Assembly (NCBI GenBank): GCA_001599595.1
Contig: BCHH01000007.1
Span: 1,230,854 to 1,276,477 of the forward strand
Direction of reading: 5' to 3'
DNA from: Beverwykella pulmonaria
Lineage: Eukaryota > Ascomycota > Dothideomycetes > Pleosporales > Melanommataceae
Length of the DNA: 45,624 bases
A program made the position numbers and the translations under genes. Position 1 is the stretch's first letter; each line of letters starts with the position of its first letter. The notes beneath the pieces are model-generated. The model did no database searches, was not told the DNA's origin, and worked only from the letters and a program-made list of their open reading frames with translations. Shown here one piece after another: positions 35,795 through 45,624 of this stretch.

Positions 35795-36662
35795 ATGAGC
35801 GTGGCTGAAACGATCATATTCAATCCGGGGCTATTCCTCTCGGAAGCAAATCTGCCGGACATTGACATTCCTCCCCCAGATCTACTTATCCTAAACCAGC
35901 CAATCGCGAGCTTCGCTGTCTTCTCGCGGCTCTGGGGCCATACCAACTACCGCATCTGCGCAGATGGCGGTGCAAATAGGCTGTACGACATGTTCGACGG
36001 TGCACTGGAAGCACAGAGAAAAGCCTATGTACAGCAACGAAATGTTCAGCGCGCGATCTATCACTGACTTGTCCTAGCTGCCAGATGCCATTCATGGAGA
36101 CCTTGATTCGCTACGGGACGATGTGCGAGACTACTATGCAGCCCTTGGAGTTGAAGTGTCCCAGGATCCTGACCAATACAGCACAGATTTTGGCAAGGCC
36201 ATGAAGAAAATCTTATCCAAACATGCAACTGCATCCCGCAGGCAGACTTTGATCCTCGGAACGCTAGCAGGAAGAGTCGATCAAGGTCTGGGGCTATTGC
36301 ACGAAATGATACGGGAGGAGACGCGGGATCCACTGCTTCGATTGTGGCTATTCTCCGAGTCAAGCCTGTCCTTCATTCTAAAGAACACGCACAATGTCAT
36401 TCGAGGAACAGTGTCGAGTGGCATGTTTACAAAGAACGTGGGACTTATTCCCGTCTTTGGCCCTGCAATCATCACAACGTCAGGGTTAGAGTGGGACGTT
36501 GTAGATTGGGAAACTCAAATGGGCCATCAGGTCAGCACGAGCAATCACATCGTAGCAGAAGAGATCCATGTGCAATCCAACGCGCCGATTCTTTTCACCG
36601 TTGAAAGGGCCCACTTTCACGTGCAGCCTACAGAAAGAGTAGGGCAGCAGTCTGGTAAATGA
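35795..36662 (+). CDS. thi80: Thiamine pyrophosphokinase
   Basis: Converts thiamine and ATP into thiamine pyrophosphate and AMP, supplying the cofactor of pyruvate decarboxylase, transketolase and related enzymes; cytosolic. Two exons, 35795-36028 and 36078-36662, with a 49 nt intron (GTACAG...TCCTAG); 272 aa, a normal length for the family. The start is the ATG after the CAA-rich leader. The ATP/Mg-binding N-terminal domain shows CADGGANRLYD at about residues 55-65 and, right after the splice, LPDAIHGDLDSLRDDV with the Asp-rich GDLDSL motif at 85-90. TDFGKAM follows, then LGTLAGRVDQ. The C-terminal thiamine-binding domain carries the conserved VSTSNHI. Reading through the intron ends in a stop at 36065-36067. 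I saw no TPP riboswitch upstream or in the intron. Confidence 0.95.
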
Positions 36663-38258
36663 CAGTGCTAAGCCATGACATCTCTTTCCTCTTTCGGCAA
36701 AGATTTGATAACCTTTGTGGGGCATCGGGAAATAGCGTTCTGCTGCGCCTCTGGTATGTCACTTGCATTGGAAAACATCCAGTAGAGAAGAGGCACCACT
36801 TTCGTGAGGAGAGTTGGAAATGAATCGGTCCTACTCTCTCCACCACGATGATCACAATCTCAAAGTCGGTGCAACTGCACACCCACACCCAATGCTGGTT
36901 TACCATGTACCGGAAACACCAACTTCACCCCTCATTTCCTACAATTTAGCAAGCCGCAACAAAGTGGCAATGCTTGGTTTCCCAGGATAGTACAACATCG
37001 TGCAGCGTGGCACAGCATGCACGACATAGATGTACAAGAAAAAGAACCAACACTACAAAATCAACCTTACTCCAACCCATAAACCGAGCTGGCGGAATCC
37101 TCAGTCATGCCTTCGATGTATGGCATGTCACGTTGTTTGTGAAACGGTTCATTTCCGCAAGTCGAAATGCTAAGACATAGCCACACTATCTGATGATGGA
37201 AGGATTCAGGACCATCGAGCGCGGGAGACAACAATAGACGTGACAACCGCGCATTAACGCAACCGTTTTTATGCATTGGTACGCTGCGCAATCGTTCCTA
37301 TTCTCCGACAGCGAAACAACTGCGCCGCTTGATTCCATATCGTCGCTTTTGAGACTTGCGGCTCTGGAGGTGGCCTGTGCGCAAGCTAGTCAGATCGCAG
37401 ATCCCGCTGAATGGGATCTGCATCTGCAACATTGTGATTCACCGGCAACTCTTCCGGAGCGAGCATCTCTATGATAAGATCTGCCGTCGACGTTGATCAT
37501 ACTCTGAGTGAGCATTTCGGGGCACCGGAAGGATAGAAAAGCAACTGCATCACCTTCTTTACACTCGTTCGAGGTGGACAGCATGTAGTTCAGTCGGTGA
37601 GTGGACACGTCTGACACTTCGTAATCATGAATCATCCATTCCACCCATCAAGGACGGCAGCAGAAAACTTGGAGGAAGCACCAGTTTTCAAAAGCCACTC
37701 TGGACATCACGGCAATGCAAGACATCGGGTTCAATAGTGTGGTTGAGGAGGAGAAAACTGTATGTTGCTTCTTAGCCAATCGCGAGCTATCGTCTTGCAG
37801 CAGTCGGCTTGTGTTCATCGCAGGCACGGCGCCGATGTGCTAAACGCCCTCAACGACTGACTGCCGCCACACACCCAACAAAAACCCGGGCCTCGCCGTC
37901 TTGCTACTGTCGCTATCTCCTGGGCTCGCCACAGTCTGTCCTTTCGCTGTCATGTCCACTGCCCCTCGAACACGCTAAAACATGAAATAAACAATTCGAG
38001 CCGTTTTCATCGATTGTCGCTTGTGCCGGCGCGGTTCCGCTAGAAGTCGGTCCAAGCTCACATCCTAACATATGCAAACAACAGCCTCAGATATCTGGCT
38101 GCTTTGCGGAATCTAAAGTACTGTCGAACGGCCATTCTCTCTCTGAATTATTCTATTCAATAATTCCGTTTGTGTCCTGGCTTCCTGCAACGTATTAATT
38201 AGGTCTGCTCCTCGTCGCGACGGACTAGTATACAGAAGGGAAGTGCAGGAGATATTAA
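36663..38258. other. Intergenic, one weak minus-strand ORF
   Basis: Promoter and leader region of the Kre6-like gene on the right, 3' region of thiamine pyrophosphokinase on the left. On the minus strand 37390-37635 an ATG-started frame of about 80 codons (IHDYEVSDVSTHRLNYML, then GDAVAFLSFRCPEML) looks partly coding, and its neighbouring frame continues as LAPEELPVNHNVADADP. I could not extend it into a gene. Confidence 0.35.
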
Positions 38259-40598
38259 ATGATGGAAATGGCTGGACTGAAAAAAGCGACGTCATGTTCT
38301 ACGGCCAACAGCATGGGGGGTGGGCTGGAAGATAACCAGCAATTCGGGCAGTCGTCATCAAACTTACTTACAGAGAGGGCCGCCGCCGCCCTTCAGGAAT
38401 CCGAGAGCAGGACACTGGACAAGTCGGCCAGCTCACTTCATCTTGTAGAAAAAAAGAGTCAGAGCAATAGCGACAAGTTTCCTCAAGATACCCGACCAGC
38501 CACCCATCTATATCCAGTGGCAGCTCTACTGCGCCCCGACTCATCTTCGAATTCGAGCAATAGCATCTCTGGAAGCGAGGAGCGGCCCAGATCCAGCAAG
38601 GGATCTGGAAAACCTTCAGACCGCCCCAAGCTCTCGATCACGAAACCCCTCAAACAAGAGCCCCCTCCCCAGCCCCTTCAAAGACCGAAAAACAGAAGCA
38701 CAACAGAGCTGTCTGAGGCAGAGTCCCGCCGACTCGGCAGCCCTCTCTCGGTGCGAGATTTGGGTGCGGACTACACACGATACTTCAACCCGTTTTCTGA
38801 CAGTGCAAGGAGCTCTCTTTTAGATCTTCCAGCTACACCATTGTCTCGATATCAATCAAATTCGCGCAGTCCGATTTCTACAATCAGTACAGCAATCAAT
38901 CCCTTCAGCACCCCAAACGCGTCAACATCCCAACTAAATCCGGACCTCAATGCCGAAAAGGCCCTGTCATTCATAGATGACCGGCTAGGAGCACCTTTAA
39001 ACAAGAAGGACCAATTGAGCTGGCCCCTTTTCACAGATGAAAAGGAGGATGATGATGACATGCATTTGCCAATGCCTGACGATGACATCAGATACAAAGC
39101 AAGATGGCAAGACCACTTCTCGAGAGCCAATATTTCGTCTACATTGGGTATACTCCTCATGATCATCGGTCTTCTATTCATCTTCGTTGCGCTTCCCGTG
39201 TTGAGCTCTGTCGGCCTAATTGTATACAATTCGGATTACTCTACACCTCCGGACCAAGCGTGGGGTTATCCTCAACCAGAACCATGGGCTATCGTAAACA
39301 ATCGAAAATATTCTCTTCTTCGAAATATAAGGATAGGACTAATCGACCCGGATACGCCAGATCATGCAAAGACGATGATGGGTGAAAACGGTGATGAGTT
39401 TGAGCTTGTTTTCAGCGATGAGTTCAACGACAATAATCGCACTTTCTATGAAGGCGACGATCCGTTTTGGTATGCGCCAGACATATGGTACGGCGCAACA
39501 CAAGACCTTCAATGGTACGACCCTGATGCAGTTACTACGTGGGACGGCACGTTGGAGCTCCGGATGGACAACTTCTCTAACCACAATTTAAACTACCGCT
39601 CCGGGATGTTAAACAGTTGGAATCACCTTTGCTTCAAGGGTGGAATCTTCGAGGTGTCAATGTCTCTGCCAGGACCGGCAGCTGTTATGGGACTTTGGCC
39701 CGGCGCGTGGACGATGGGAAACCTAGGTCGACCCGGGTATCTAAGTACAACCGAAGGCTTGTGGCCCTACACATACCAAGCTTGCGACGTAGGCATTACA
39801 CCAAATCAGTCTAGTTACGATGGACTGTCCCGTCTTCCGGGTCAGAGGTTGCCATCTTGTACATGTCCTGGGGAAGATCATCCAACGCCCGGCACGGGCA
39901 GAGGAGCGCCGGAAATCGACATTGTTGAAGCTGGAGCGAGTTATGGAGGTTTACCAATTGCGACACAGAGTTTTCAGGTTGCTCCCTTCGACCTCTGGTA
40001 TTATCCCGACTATGAATTCACCGCATTTCCAAATTACAGCATGTCGTACACGAACGGATACACCGGAGGTCCATTCCAGCAAGCCATCTCAGCCACAACG
40101 AACCTACACAAGGACTGGTACGACGGCAAGGCTTATCAAAGGTACTCATTCGAATATGTCCCTGGCGAGGGAGAGAATGCATACATTGTCTGGAAAGTAG
40201 GCGGCGAAACGACATTCATGATGGATGGACGAGCCATCGGACCTAATGGCAATATTCAAGCGCGACAAATATCCGAGGAGCCCATGTCCATTATACTCAA
40301 TCTCGGTATAAGCCATTCCTGGACTGAGATTAGCTGGGACAATCTGGTATTTCCGACAGTGATGCGGGTAGACTACGTGAGGTGGTATCAGAAGAAGGGG
40401 GAAACGTTGGTTACTTGCGATCCCCCTAGGTTCGAGACAACGCAGTACATCAAAGACCATATGGCTGCGTACACGAATCCAAACTTCACAGTAAGTTTGG
40501 CTATAATCTTACAACCCGAGCAGTGTGCTTACGAGTCGCAGAAATGGGATCAGACAGGGTACGGCTGGCCAAAACATAAGCTCAACACCGACTGCTAA
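38259..40598 (+). CDS. kre6: Kre6/Skn1-family beta-1,6-glucan synthesis protein (GH16-like)
   Basis: A type II membrane protein of the secretory pathway needed for beta-1,6-glucan assembly in the cell wall, probably as a transglycosylase. The frame is open for 779 codons. I expect a 51 nt in-frame intron at 40491-40541 (GTAAGT donor, GCTTACG branch-like motif, CGCAG acceptor); removing it gives 762 aa and joins YTNPNFT directly to KWDQTGYGWPKHKLN, the normal family C-terminus. Residues 1-285 are a Ser/Pro-rich cytosolic region; one membrane span lies at about 293-324 (LGILLMIIGLLFIFVALPVL). The lumenal GH16-like domain starts near 377 (FELVFSDEFNDNNRTFY) and has the catalytic motif EIDIVE at 552-557 with both Glu and the Asp present. 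Length is close to that of yeast Kre6. Paralogue naming (KRE6 or SKN1) cannot be settled here. Confidence 0.93.
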   Translation: MMEMAGLKKATSCSTANSMGGGLEDNQQFGQSSSNLLTERAAAALQESESRTLDKSASSLHLVEKKSQSNSDKFPQDTRPATHLYPVAALLRPDSSSNSSNSISGSEERPRSSKGSGKPSDRPKLSITKPLKQEPPPQPLQRPKNRSTTELSEAESRRLGSPLSVRDLGADYTRYFNPFSDSARSSLLDLPATPLSRYQSNSRSPISTISTAINPFSTPNASTSQLNPDLNAEKALSFIDDRLGAPLNKKDQLSWPLFTDEKEDDDDMHLPMPDDDIRYKARWQDHFSRANISSTLGILLMIIGLLFIFVALPVLSSVGLIVYNSDYSTPPDQAWGYPQPEPWAIVNNRKYSLLRNIRIGLIDPDTPDHAKTMMGENGDEFELVFSDEFNDNNRTFYEGDDPFWYAPDIWYGATQDLQWYDPDAVTTWDGTLELRMDNFSNHNLNYRSGMLNSWNHLCFKGGIFEVSMSLPGPAAVMGLWPGAWTMGNLGRPGYLSTTEGLWPYTYQACDVGITPNQSSYDGLSRLPGQRLPSCTCPGEDHPTPGTGRGAPEIDIVEAGASYGGLPIATQSFQVAPFDLWYYPDYEFTAFPNYSMSYTNGYTGGPFQQAISATTNLHKDWYDGKAYQRYSFEYVPGEGENAYIVWKVGGETTFMMDGRAIGPNGNIQARQISEEPMSIILNLGISHSWTEISWDNLVFPTVMRVDYVRWYQKKGETLVTCDPPRFETTQYIKDHMAAYTNPNFTVSLAIILQPEQCAYESQKWDQTGYGWPKHKLNTDC
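40491..40541 (+). other. In-frame 51 nt intron near the 3' end of the Kre6-like gene
   Basis: GTAAGT...CGCAG, 17 codons, no stop in frame. Retention would insert SLAIILQPEQCAYESQ-like residues before the conserved C-terminus instead of truncating the protein. Confidence 0.75.
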
Positions 40599-41684
40599 CG
40601 TCATCTTCTACTCCCGCTGCGCGTTACAACAACAGTTGAATAGTGGCGCCAAGGTGTCTGTTTTCCTCTATCAAGGCGCGTTATTCTAGCCTATTCCGTG
40701 GCTACCAAACACCATGAAAGCCAACACCCACGCTATTGGAACTCGACTGTTGAACAGTGTCACACAGGACATTTCTCGATACCCCTCTGGGAAGGTGGCA
40801 TTGGTATTGCTCGCAATCAATGAACCCTCTGCCCGTTAGCTGCGCGTTCAATTGCAATGCCACGTCACCCTGTCGCTGCGGGCATTGAGTCACGGCTTCT
40901 ACCCTTCATGCCGGAATCCAATTGGCACTCTTTCTTCGCCTAAATGTCGTACAGAACTCTATGCTCTACGCCTCGAGACAACTGCGACAGTCATTTTCGG
41001 TGGTAGGTATCACCATAATAAAGGCCTGCATGGAGAAACCACCACAACAGTGCACATAGCATTCCCTGGGATGGCCACGAATCCTCTTACACATAGCTGT
41101 TACCTTAATTATATTGTCACAAGCATATACACAACTAGGACCACGCCTCCACGGCTCTTCTTCCTCAAACGAAGTCCATCCGCATTTCCGTTTCTCAAAT
41201 CCTCCCTGGCAGCCACATGAAAACCTGACGATAATATTCACAACCGGCATCCATTTTTATGGACATGCATATGGGCATGCGCATGGCTGTAATTGTAATT
41301 TGCATTTAAACTTTCGGCTTTCTTTTTTGCGCCCGCACATGCCTATTCTATTAATAACTAAACGTTATTTGCATATATCGGACACTAGGAGTTTCTGGGC
41401 AATTCAATGGACTGGAGTTTTTACGTAGTTGGTTATATTAGCGTCAAGATTCTGCTGATTCACTGGCGTCGGACAAATGTATGCATTGTAACTTGTGCTT
41501 GGAACAGGAACTGTATTGGTTATAGTGGAAGGCTAGCAACCATACTGGAGACACATGTACTTTTCAATAGATGTAAATGTGTACAAATAAACTTAATACT
41601 GCAGCTACTTTATATAGTGCATAATCATAGTACTGTGGACTGGCTTTTGCTCATACTTCTCATCCACACATTCTAGTCCTCAAC
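40599..41684. other. Intergenic, AT-rich to the right
   Basis: 3' region of the Kre6-like gene, then increasingly AT-rich sequence from about 41220. Frames on both strands conflict and lack motifs. Confidence 0.5.
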
Positions 41685-42333
41685 TCAAATCTTCTTCGCA
41701 CTATGCACAGTATAACCGAATCGATCAACGCGGCAGTATCAAACGTACTACCAACCTCAAACTCGACTTTTTTCACACCCCACCAAACACCTTACCCAGA
41801 ACCGGCTTCTATATCTAGGTACTCAACTGTAGCAGCATCACTTCATACTCAAAATCCTGAGTCGCGAAAAGCTCCCCTTCCTCCTTATATGCCGACATCG
41901 TAATCGCACATGACACCGGGACCCAACAACGGACTCCTAGCTCGCGGCCGCGCACCCACAGTAGACAGATGCGAGGTCGAAGCTGTCGGAGTAATTCACG
42001 CTCATAGCGGGTTTGCCCTGCAGAACGGTGGCTACGTCGAGGCTCGAGAATACGGCCACGGTGCTGACTGTGTTGGGGATCACGCCGGGGAGTATGGGCG
42101 ATGTGGGGTGGCTGACGAGGGTTAGACCGTTCTAGAGGAGCGATCGGTAGGTGATTATTGGGGTTATGGCGAGGAAGGGGAGGGCGGGGATGTTGTCAGA
42201 CTGCGGGTTAGTTGTAGGATGGTGATAGAGAGGGGAGAGAGTACAGGGGTTAGTTAGGAGTGTTTGTGGGGTGGGAGAAGGGGACGGCCGTGGTGAGCGC
42301 TAGGAGGGTGGGTAGCGAGGTAGCGTATTTAAA
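41685..42333 (-). pseudogene. Dead gene of a small secreted fungal protein family
   Basis: Read on the minus strand, the pieces line up with a secreted-protein family common in Dothideomycetes: a signal-peptide-like YATSLPTLLALTTAVPFSHP (about 42327-42256, with TTT where ATG is expected), a likely intron ending CTAACCCGCAG at 42201, then DNIPALPFLAITPI, SPILPGVIPNTVSTVAVFSS, VLQGKPAMSVNYSDSFDL and VYCGC. One frame over come VPVSCAITMSAYKEEGEL and FATQDFEYEVMLLQL, then VKKVEFEVGSTFDTAALI, and a third frame ends FGYTVHSAKKI-stop. There are at least two internal stops (TAG after RSLL and after CAAAS), another after LLQLST, and at least two frameshifts. Order and spacing of the conserved blocks are preserved, so this is decay of one gene rather than chance. 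Function of the family is unknown to me beyond secretion. Confidence 0.7.
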
Positions 42334-45300
42334 CAACACCTTAGTAGGGTTAGAAGGGAGTGGATGTAAGAGGAATTAGGTAAAGGCGGATTTGTATAGG
42401 GGGTTAAGACTAACATTTTGGTACATTACTTAAGAGTGATGGTGAGAATAGCGTAGACCAAGACGGGGCAGAATGGAAAGGACTCGTACGTCGATATTTA
42501 ATCCTCAACAGCAAAATAGCGACATGGACACGCCGAAAGGGCCGGTGGCATCATTCATTCATAGCCAGGTTCCAAACTGTCCAGGTTGTACACGTCGACT
42601 TTAGTTATGGATTTTCGCAACAACTTTTCCATGACCATTGGATCGAGGCGTCAATGATGGCGTTGAAGCGCCATACCCTCCGGAAGCCTGAAGTCGCAAC
42701 ACCGTTCGATGTATTGGGAAGAACCGTTGAAACCTCTCTCCTAGTTCTTTCTCCCAACGAGGAATTGTTCGGAGCCCGCGTTGGCTCAAGGAGCAAAATG
42801 GTTGGGGAGGGGAAGGGACGAGTTTGACAGGCGTTGCCGTAAGACAGAGGAACTATTTGAAGAGGCTTGAAGGGAGAAGCATGGAAGAAGCTTCTGCAAC
42901 AATATATTAGCATGATTAAGGAGCGGTCTCAGGAGGAAGTCGAAATAATTATTCGCACTGTACGAAGGACGTGTCGATGTCAACCTTGGTTTGACATGTT
43001 GAGCCTGTAGCGGACTCTTGTCGAGCATTTAGGATGAGCCAGTATCGTAACACGCTTTTCTTTGTGCATCCGGATGGCGAGTTCTTCTCAGTTGTAAGTT
43101 AGTTCCAACACATCTGGATAAGGGATTAGAAAGTCGGGAGAAAGTAGCAGTTTTATCTTGCGGAAATCTTTCGCCCACAATGCAATTTAGCAAATTCGAG
43201 GGCCCATGAAATAAAGACAGATTCTCACGCACTGCTCGCTCCGTAGGGCGTTTCGAAGGGTCAGGGTAGAGCGGTGGCTCCAATCAAGGTTCGCGAAGCA
43301 TGTATCTGCCATCGATCTGCAATCCAGAAGACCATCTCTTGCGCCCCTCTCCGATAGCATCTGAAGATCCGACTTCCGCCTGCTCCACACCGCGAGGACA
43401 TGAACGCGGCAAGACAGTACGAGTAGGATGGGACCATGAAGATCGTTAGGCGATCTCAATTTGCACTTCATATGCGGAAGATCAGCGCCTGCCTATCATG
43501 ACATCATACGCAACTCTCCGCAGATCCCTCAACGATAGCCACTACATCACCCGGTAACCCTAAAGTCCGTTAAAGAAACGTCAAAAAGAAGGTTCAGGCA
43601 GTTCATTCCAGCCTCCGGCCTGCGGGTGCCCATGTTGAGTGCAAAGGCGATAGTAAGTTCGCTGTTCACTGCTGGCAGCCCCTACGACGTAGAGTACAAT
43701 GCATCGGCCACGAATCCCGTCCAGCCGCCTGCGGCCTCATCCCTCCCATTCCCCCAGCCCGCCTCTATCCAAAATATAACCACCCTTCACATCACCTTAA
43801 CAAGGAACTCGTCACGCTTCAGTCCCCGTTCCGCTTCTTCGTTGCCGCGGGCAGGCGATCCCTACCCTCTCGAACATTGCGACCAGTATTACAGGCTAGA
43901 TCGGCGCTCATCGTGGCAGTGCTGGTTCCGATGTGAATCTCGATCTCGCCAAACGAGGGGATTCGTCTCGTGCATTCTTTTATCTCCCTCTCTTCGCTTT
44001 CTGTCAAGAAGAAAAGCAGGGAAATGCACAGCAATCAACAGATACACGTCAAACTGCTGTTCTTGGTAGCCGTATGTAATGGGTTGCCTACCTTGCGCAC
44101 CTTGCATCAAGACGCCTGAAAACAGGGCACAGCAATCGACACCATCTGAAGTTTTTACTCCTTCAGGCAGTGCGGCTTGCGCAACTTTGCTTGTACGCTT
44201 TCGGGCAGGGAAATCCCGCCGCGGTGTACAACAGTGTGAGAGATACTGTTTGGTTGCAGGCGATACAAGATATTGAATCTGACATTCCAACTCGTGTGTC
44301 CTTCATGGCTACGTCGTTATACTTTGTATGCTTCGTCAGCCGTGCCCCAGAAACCCCCCACTATGCATAATTCTTCGAACTATTACCCTTGCCGTTGATG
44401 CAACGTAGTGGTTAATCAGTTCAACCTCCTATTTGCGCTGTGCTCCACTAGCATTGTCTTCGAGCCACTCCTCTAGCCTGGAATCAACAAACGTCCTTCG
44501 TCCGTCTTGCTTCTCTAAACTTCGCTGAAACAAGGGCACTGTACTTAACAACAATAACCATATTTAAAATTGGCGGGTCTAGTAACATGAGGCGTTATCT
44601 ATTAGGTCCTTCTGTCACGATGAGAAGAGGCAGTCCATCGTCTGATGGGTAAGAGTGTGTATAAAGAGTGTGAAAGCCGTGAAGAGCTGACTGCTCGCAC
44701 AACGACTATATACCCGTGAAGGGAAGCTAGCTAGAATAGGACATATGGCAGAACACGTGTGACACCTTCTGCTCGCACTTTTTTACCACGCCGTGGTTCA
44801 GTCTATCGACACTTGTCTCCTTGAAACAAGAAACAAGAAAACTCACAACAATCGACACACGTACTAAAACCTCCCTCTTTTCTCCGAGACAATATTATGT
44901 TGGCTCAGACGCATTCGTTTTTTGCGACTTTTACCTATGAAAACAGAGGCCCTCAAGCCAAACAATTTTAAGGATTTAGATAATATTATTTCCACGCAGT
45001 TCCAACACTAGCTCTGGTTCACCATGCTCCTCCGTTTTTCTATTTCCACATCTTTAGAATGTAGACTCTCACAAGGGTGTGGCCGGAACGGGTCGACCGC
45101 CCTCTCTGCTGGCACCGGAGATACGTTGCGCATACCAAACTGAGAGTAACGACTCACAATTTGGAGTATATTAAGTTGAGTAACTGGTTCATCATATCGC
45201 ATCTGGCCGCTGCAGCATGTAGATACTGCACTTAGTCTTGTCTATCACAAACATTCATAGAGAGAAAATATGTGAAAGGAAGAGTAACTTAAAATAAAGA

Positions 45301-45362
45301 TTATCTATTATGACTTCCCACGAAAGAGGATCTACAGTTACTGAAGCTCCATTTCTTAAACT
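42334..45362. other. 3 kb without an intact gene
   Basis: Short conflicting frames only. A plus-strand frame at 43632 (MLSAKAIVSSLFTAGSPYDV) and one at about 44170-44370 (FGQGNPAAVYNSVRDTVWLQ) look partly coding but cannot be joined. Given the pseudogenes on both sides, more gene remnants are likely here. Confidence 0.4.
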
Positions 45363-45624
45363 ATACAGTTCAGGCGCAGCAGAATACTGCTGTTGTCGAT
45401 GAAAGAGGAACGCAAAGTAGTATACGCTGGGGAGTGTGTCTAGGTGCTCTAACCTAAGTACCTCCTCTTTTCCTTCCAGTGCTCGCTGGTGCATTGATTC
45501 GGCCTCTTTTTCCTTCCCTGGTCTAACAGCACTGACCTAAAGTTACTCGCGCTGGTGAGCGTATCTGGGTGCTTGGGCCCAAGTACCCCCTCTCTTCCTT
45601 CTAGTGCTCGCCGGTGCATCGCTT
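45363..45624 (-). pseudogene. Frameshifted TPR tail (kinesin-light-chain-type repeats), runs off right edge
   Basis: Two copies of the 42-residue TPR unit that is typical of fungal NLR-like and kinesin-light-chain-like proteins. The outer copy reads MHRRALEGREGVLGPKHPDT then LTSASNFRSVLLDQG; the inner copy reads MHQRALEGKEEVLRLEHLDT then LPSVYYFAFLFHRQQQYSAA. The two start 125 bp apart (45619 and 45494) where 126 is expected, and a one-base deletion near 45520 puts them in different frames. Substitutions between copies are mainly transitions. Homology fades after PELY at about 45363. In this family such repeats form the ligand-sensing C-terminus behind an NB-ARC domain, which would lie outside the window to the right. 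Because of the frameshift I call it a pseudogene, although an unseen intron cannot be excluded. Confidence 0.7.

Noticed and set aside
35640..36077. TPP riboswitch in the leader or intron of thiamine pyrophosphokinase
   Set aside because: No CTGAGA or other conserved riboswitch core was seen, and fungal TPP riboswitches are known from other thiamine genes.
41703..41903. 66-codon ATG-started plus-strand frame
   Set aside because: It is antisense to the 3' part of the secreted-protein pseudogene, which explains the sequence better.
43889..44290. 133-codon minus-strand frame
   Set aside because: Composition is not protein-like, no motif is seen, and a plus-strand frame overlaps it.
1..45624. 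CRISPR array, bacterial operon or prophage-like system
   Set aside because: No spaced direct repeats; all recognisable genes are fungal with spliceosomal introns.
1..45624. Dispersed 5S rRNA gene or a second tRNA
   Set aside because: Looked for T-loop boxes and 5S-like internal control regions on both strands by eye; apparent GGTTCGAA matches (for example near 26770 and 28796) do not fold into a cloverleaf.

Overview
The window is nuclear DNA of a filamentous ascomycete (Pezizomycotina). The evidence is direct: genes split by 48-118 nt spliceosomal introns with GT...AG borders, two Zn2Cys6 transcription factors, a chitin synthase with its multi-membrane core, a Kre6/Skn1 beta-glucan protein, a fungal-type initiator tRNA-Met and decayed fungal repeat families. 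The secreted-protein pseudogene, the TPR remnant and the left-edge transposase-like fragment recall Dothideomycetes (Pleosporales-like), but that placement is inference from memory of the families.

Layout from left to right. 1-5 kb: a transposase-like N-terminus running off the left edge, an initiator tRNA-Met, a duplicated bZIP-type site, a weak small ORF and weak coding traces. 4.8-7.6 kb: a small single-pass membrane protein and a Ser/Thr-rich membrane ORF that may be decayed, both on the minus strand. 8.5-18.6 kb is the housekeeping core: a division III chitin synthase (minus, three exons, 881 aa) faces the nonsense-mediated decay factor Upf2 (plus, four exons, 1229 aa) across a 3.5 kb gene-free divergent region. 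19.6-23.9 kb: a 511 aa Zn2Cys6 regulator, a lineage-specific ORF of unknown function and an F-box-like protein of 302 aa. 23.9-29.6 kb is 5.7 kb without a convincing gene, with small repeats. 29.6-32.6 kb: a 919 aa Zn2Cys6/fungal_trans regulator in four exons. 35.8-36.7 kb: thiamine pyrophosphokinase. 38.3-40.6 kb: a Kre6/Skn1 (GH16) cell-wall glucan protein with an in-frame terminal intron. From 40.6 kb to the right edge is a decayed zone holding a dead secreted-protein gene and the frameshifted tail of a kinesin-light-chain-type TPR protein, as found in fungal NLR-like receptors.

The genes do not form a metabolic cluster. There are two cell-wall genes (chitin synthase, Kre6-like), one RNA surveillance factor, one vitamin-cofactor enzyme and two orphan regulators. 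Both ends of the window look like repeat- or pseudogene-rich accessory DNA flanking a conserved core. I found no operon-like system, CRISPR array or clearly new multi-gene system. The more interesting items are splicing configurations in UPF2 and the Kre6-like gene that could make alternative products, and the decayed receptor-like and secreted-protein genes at the right end.
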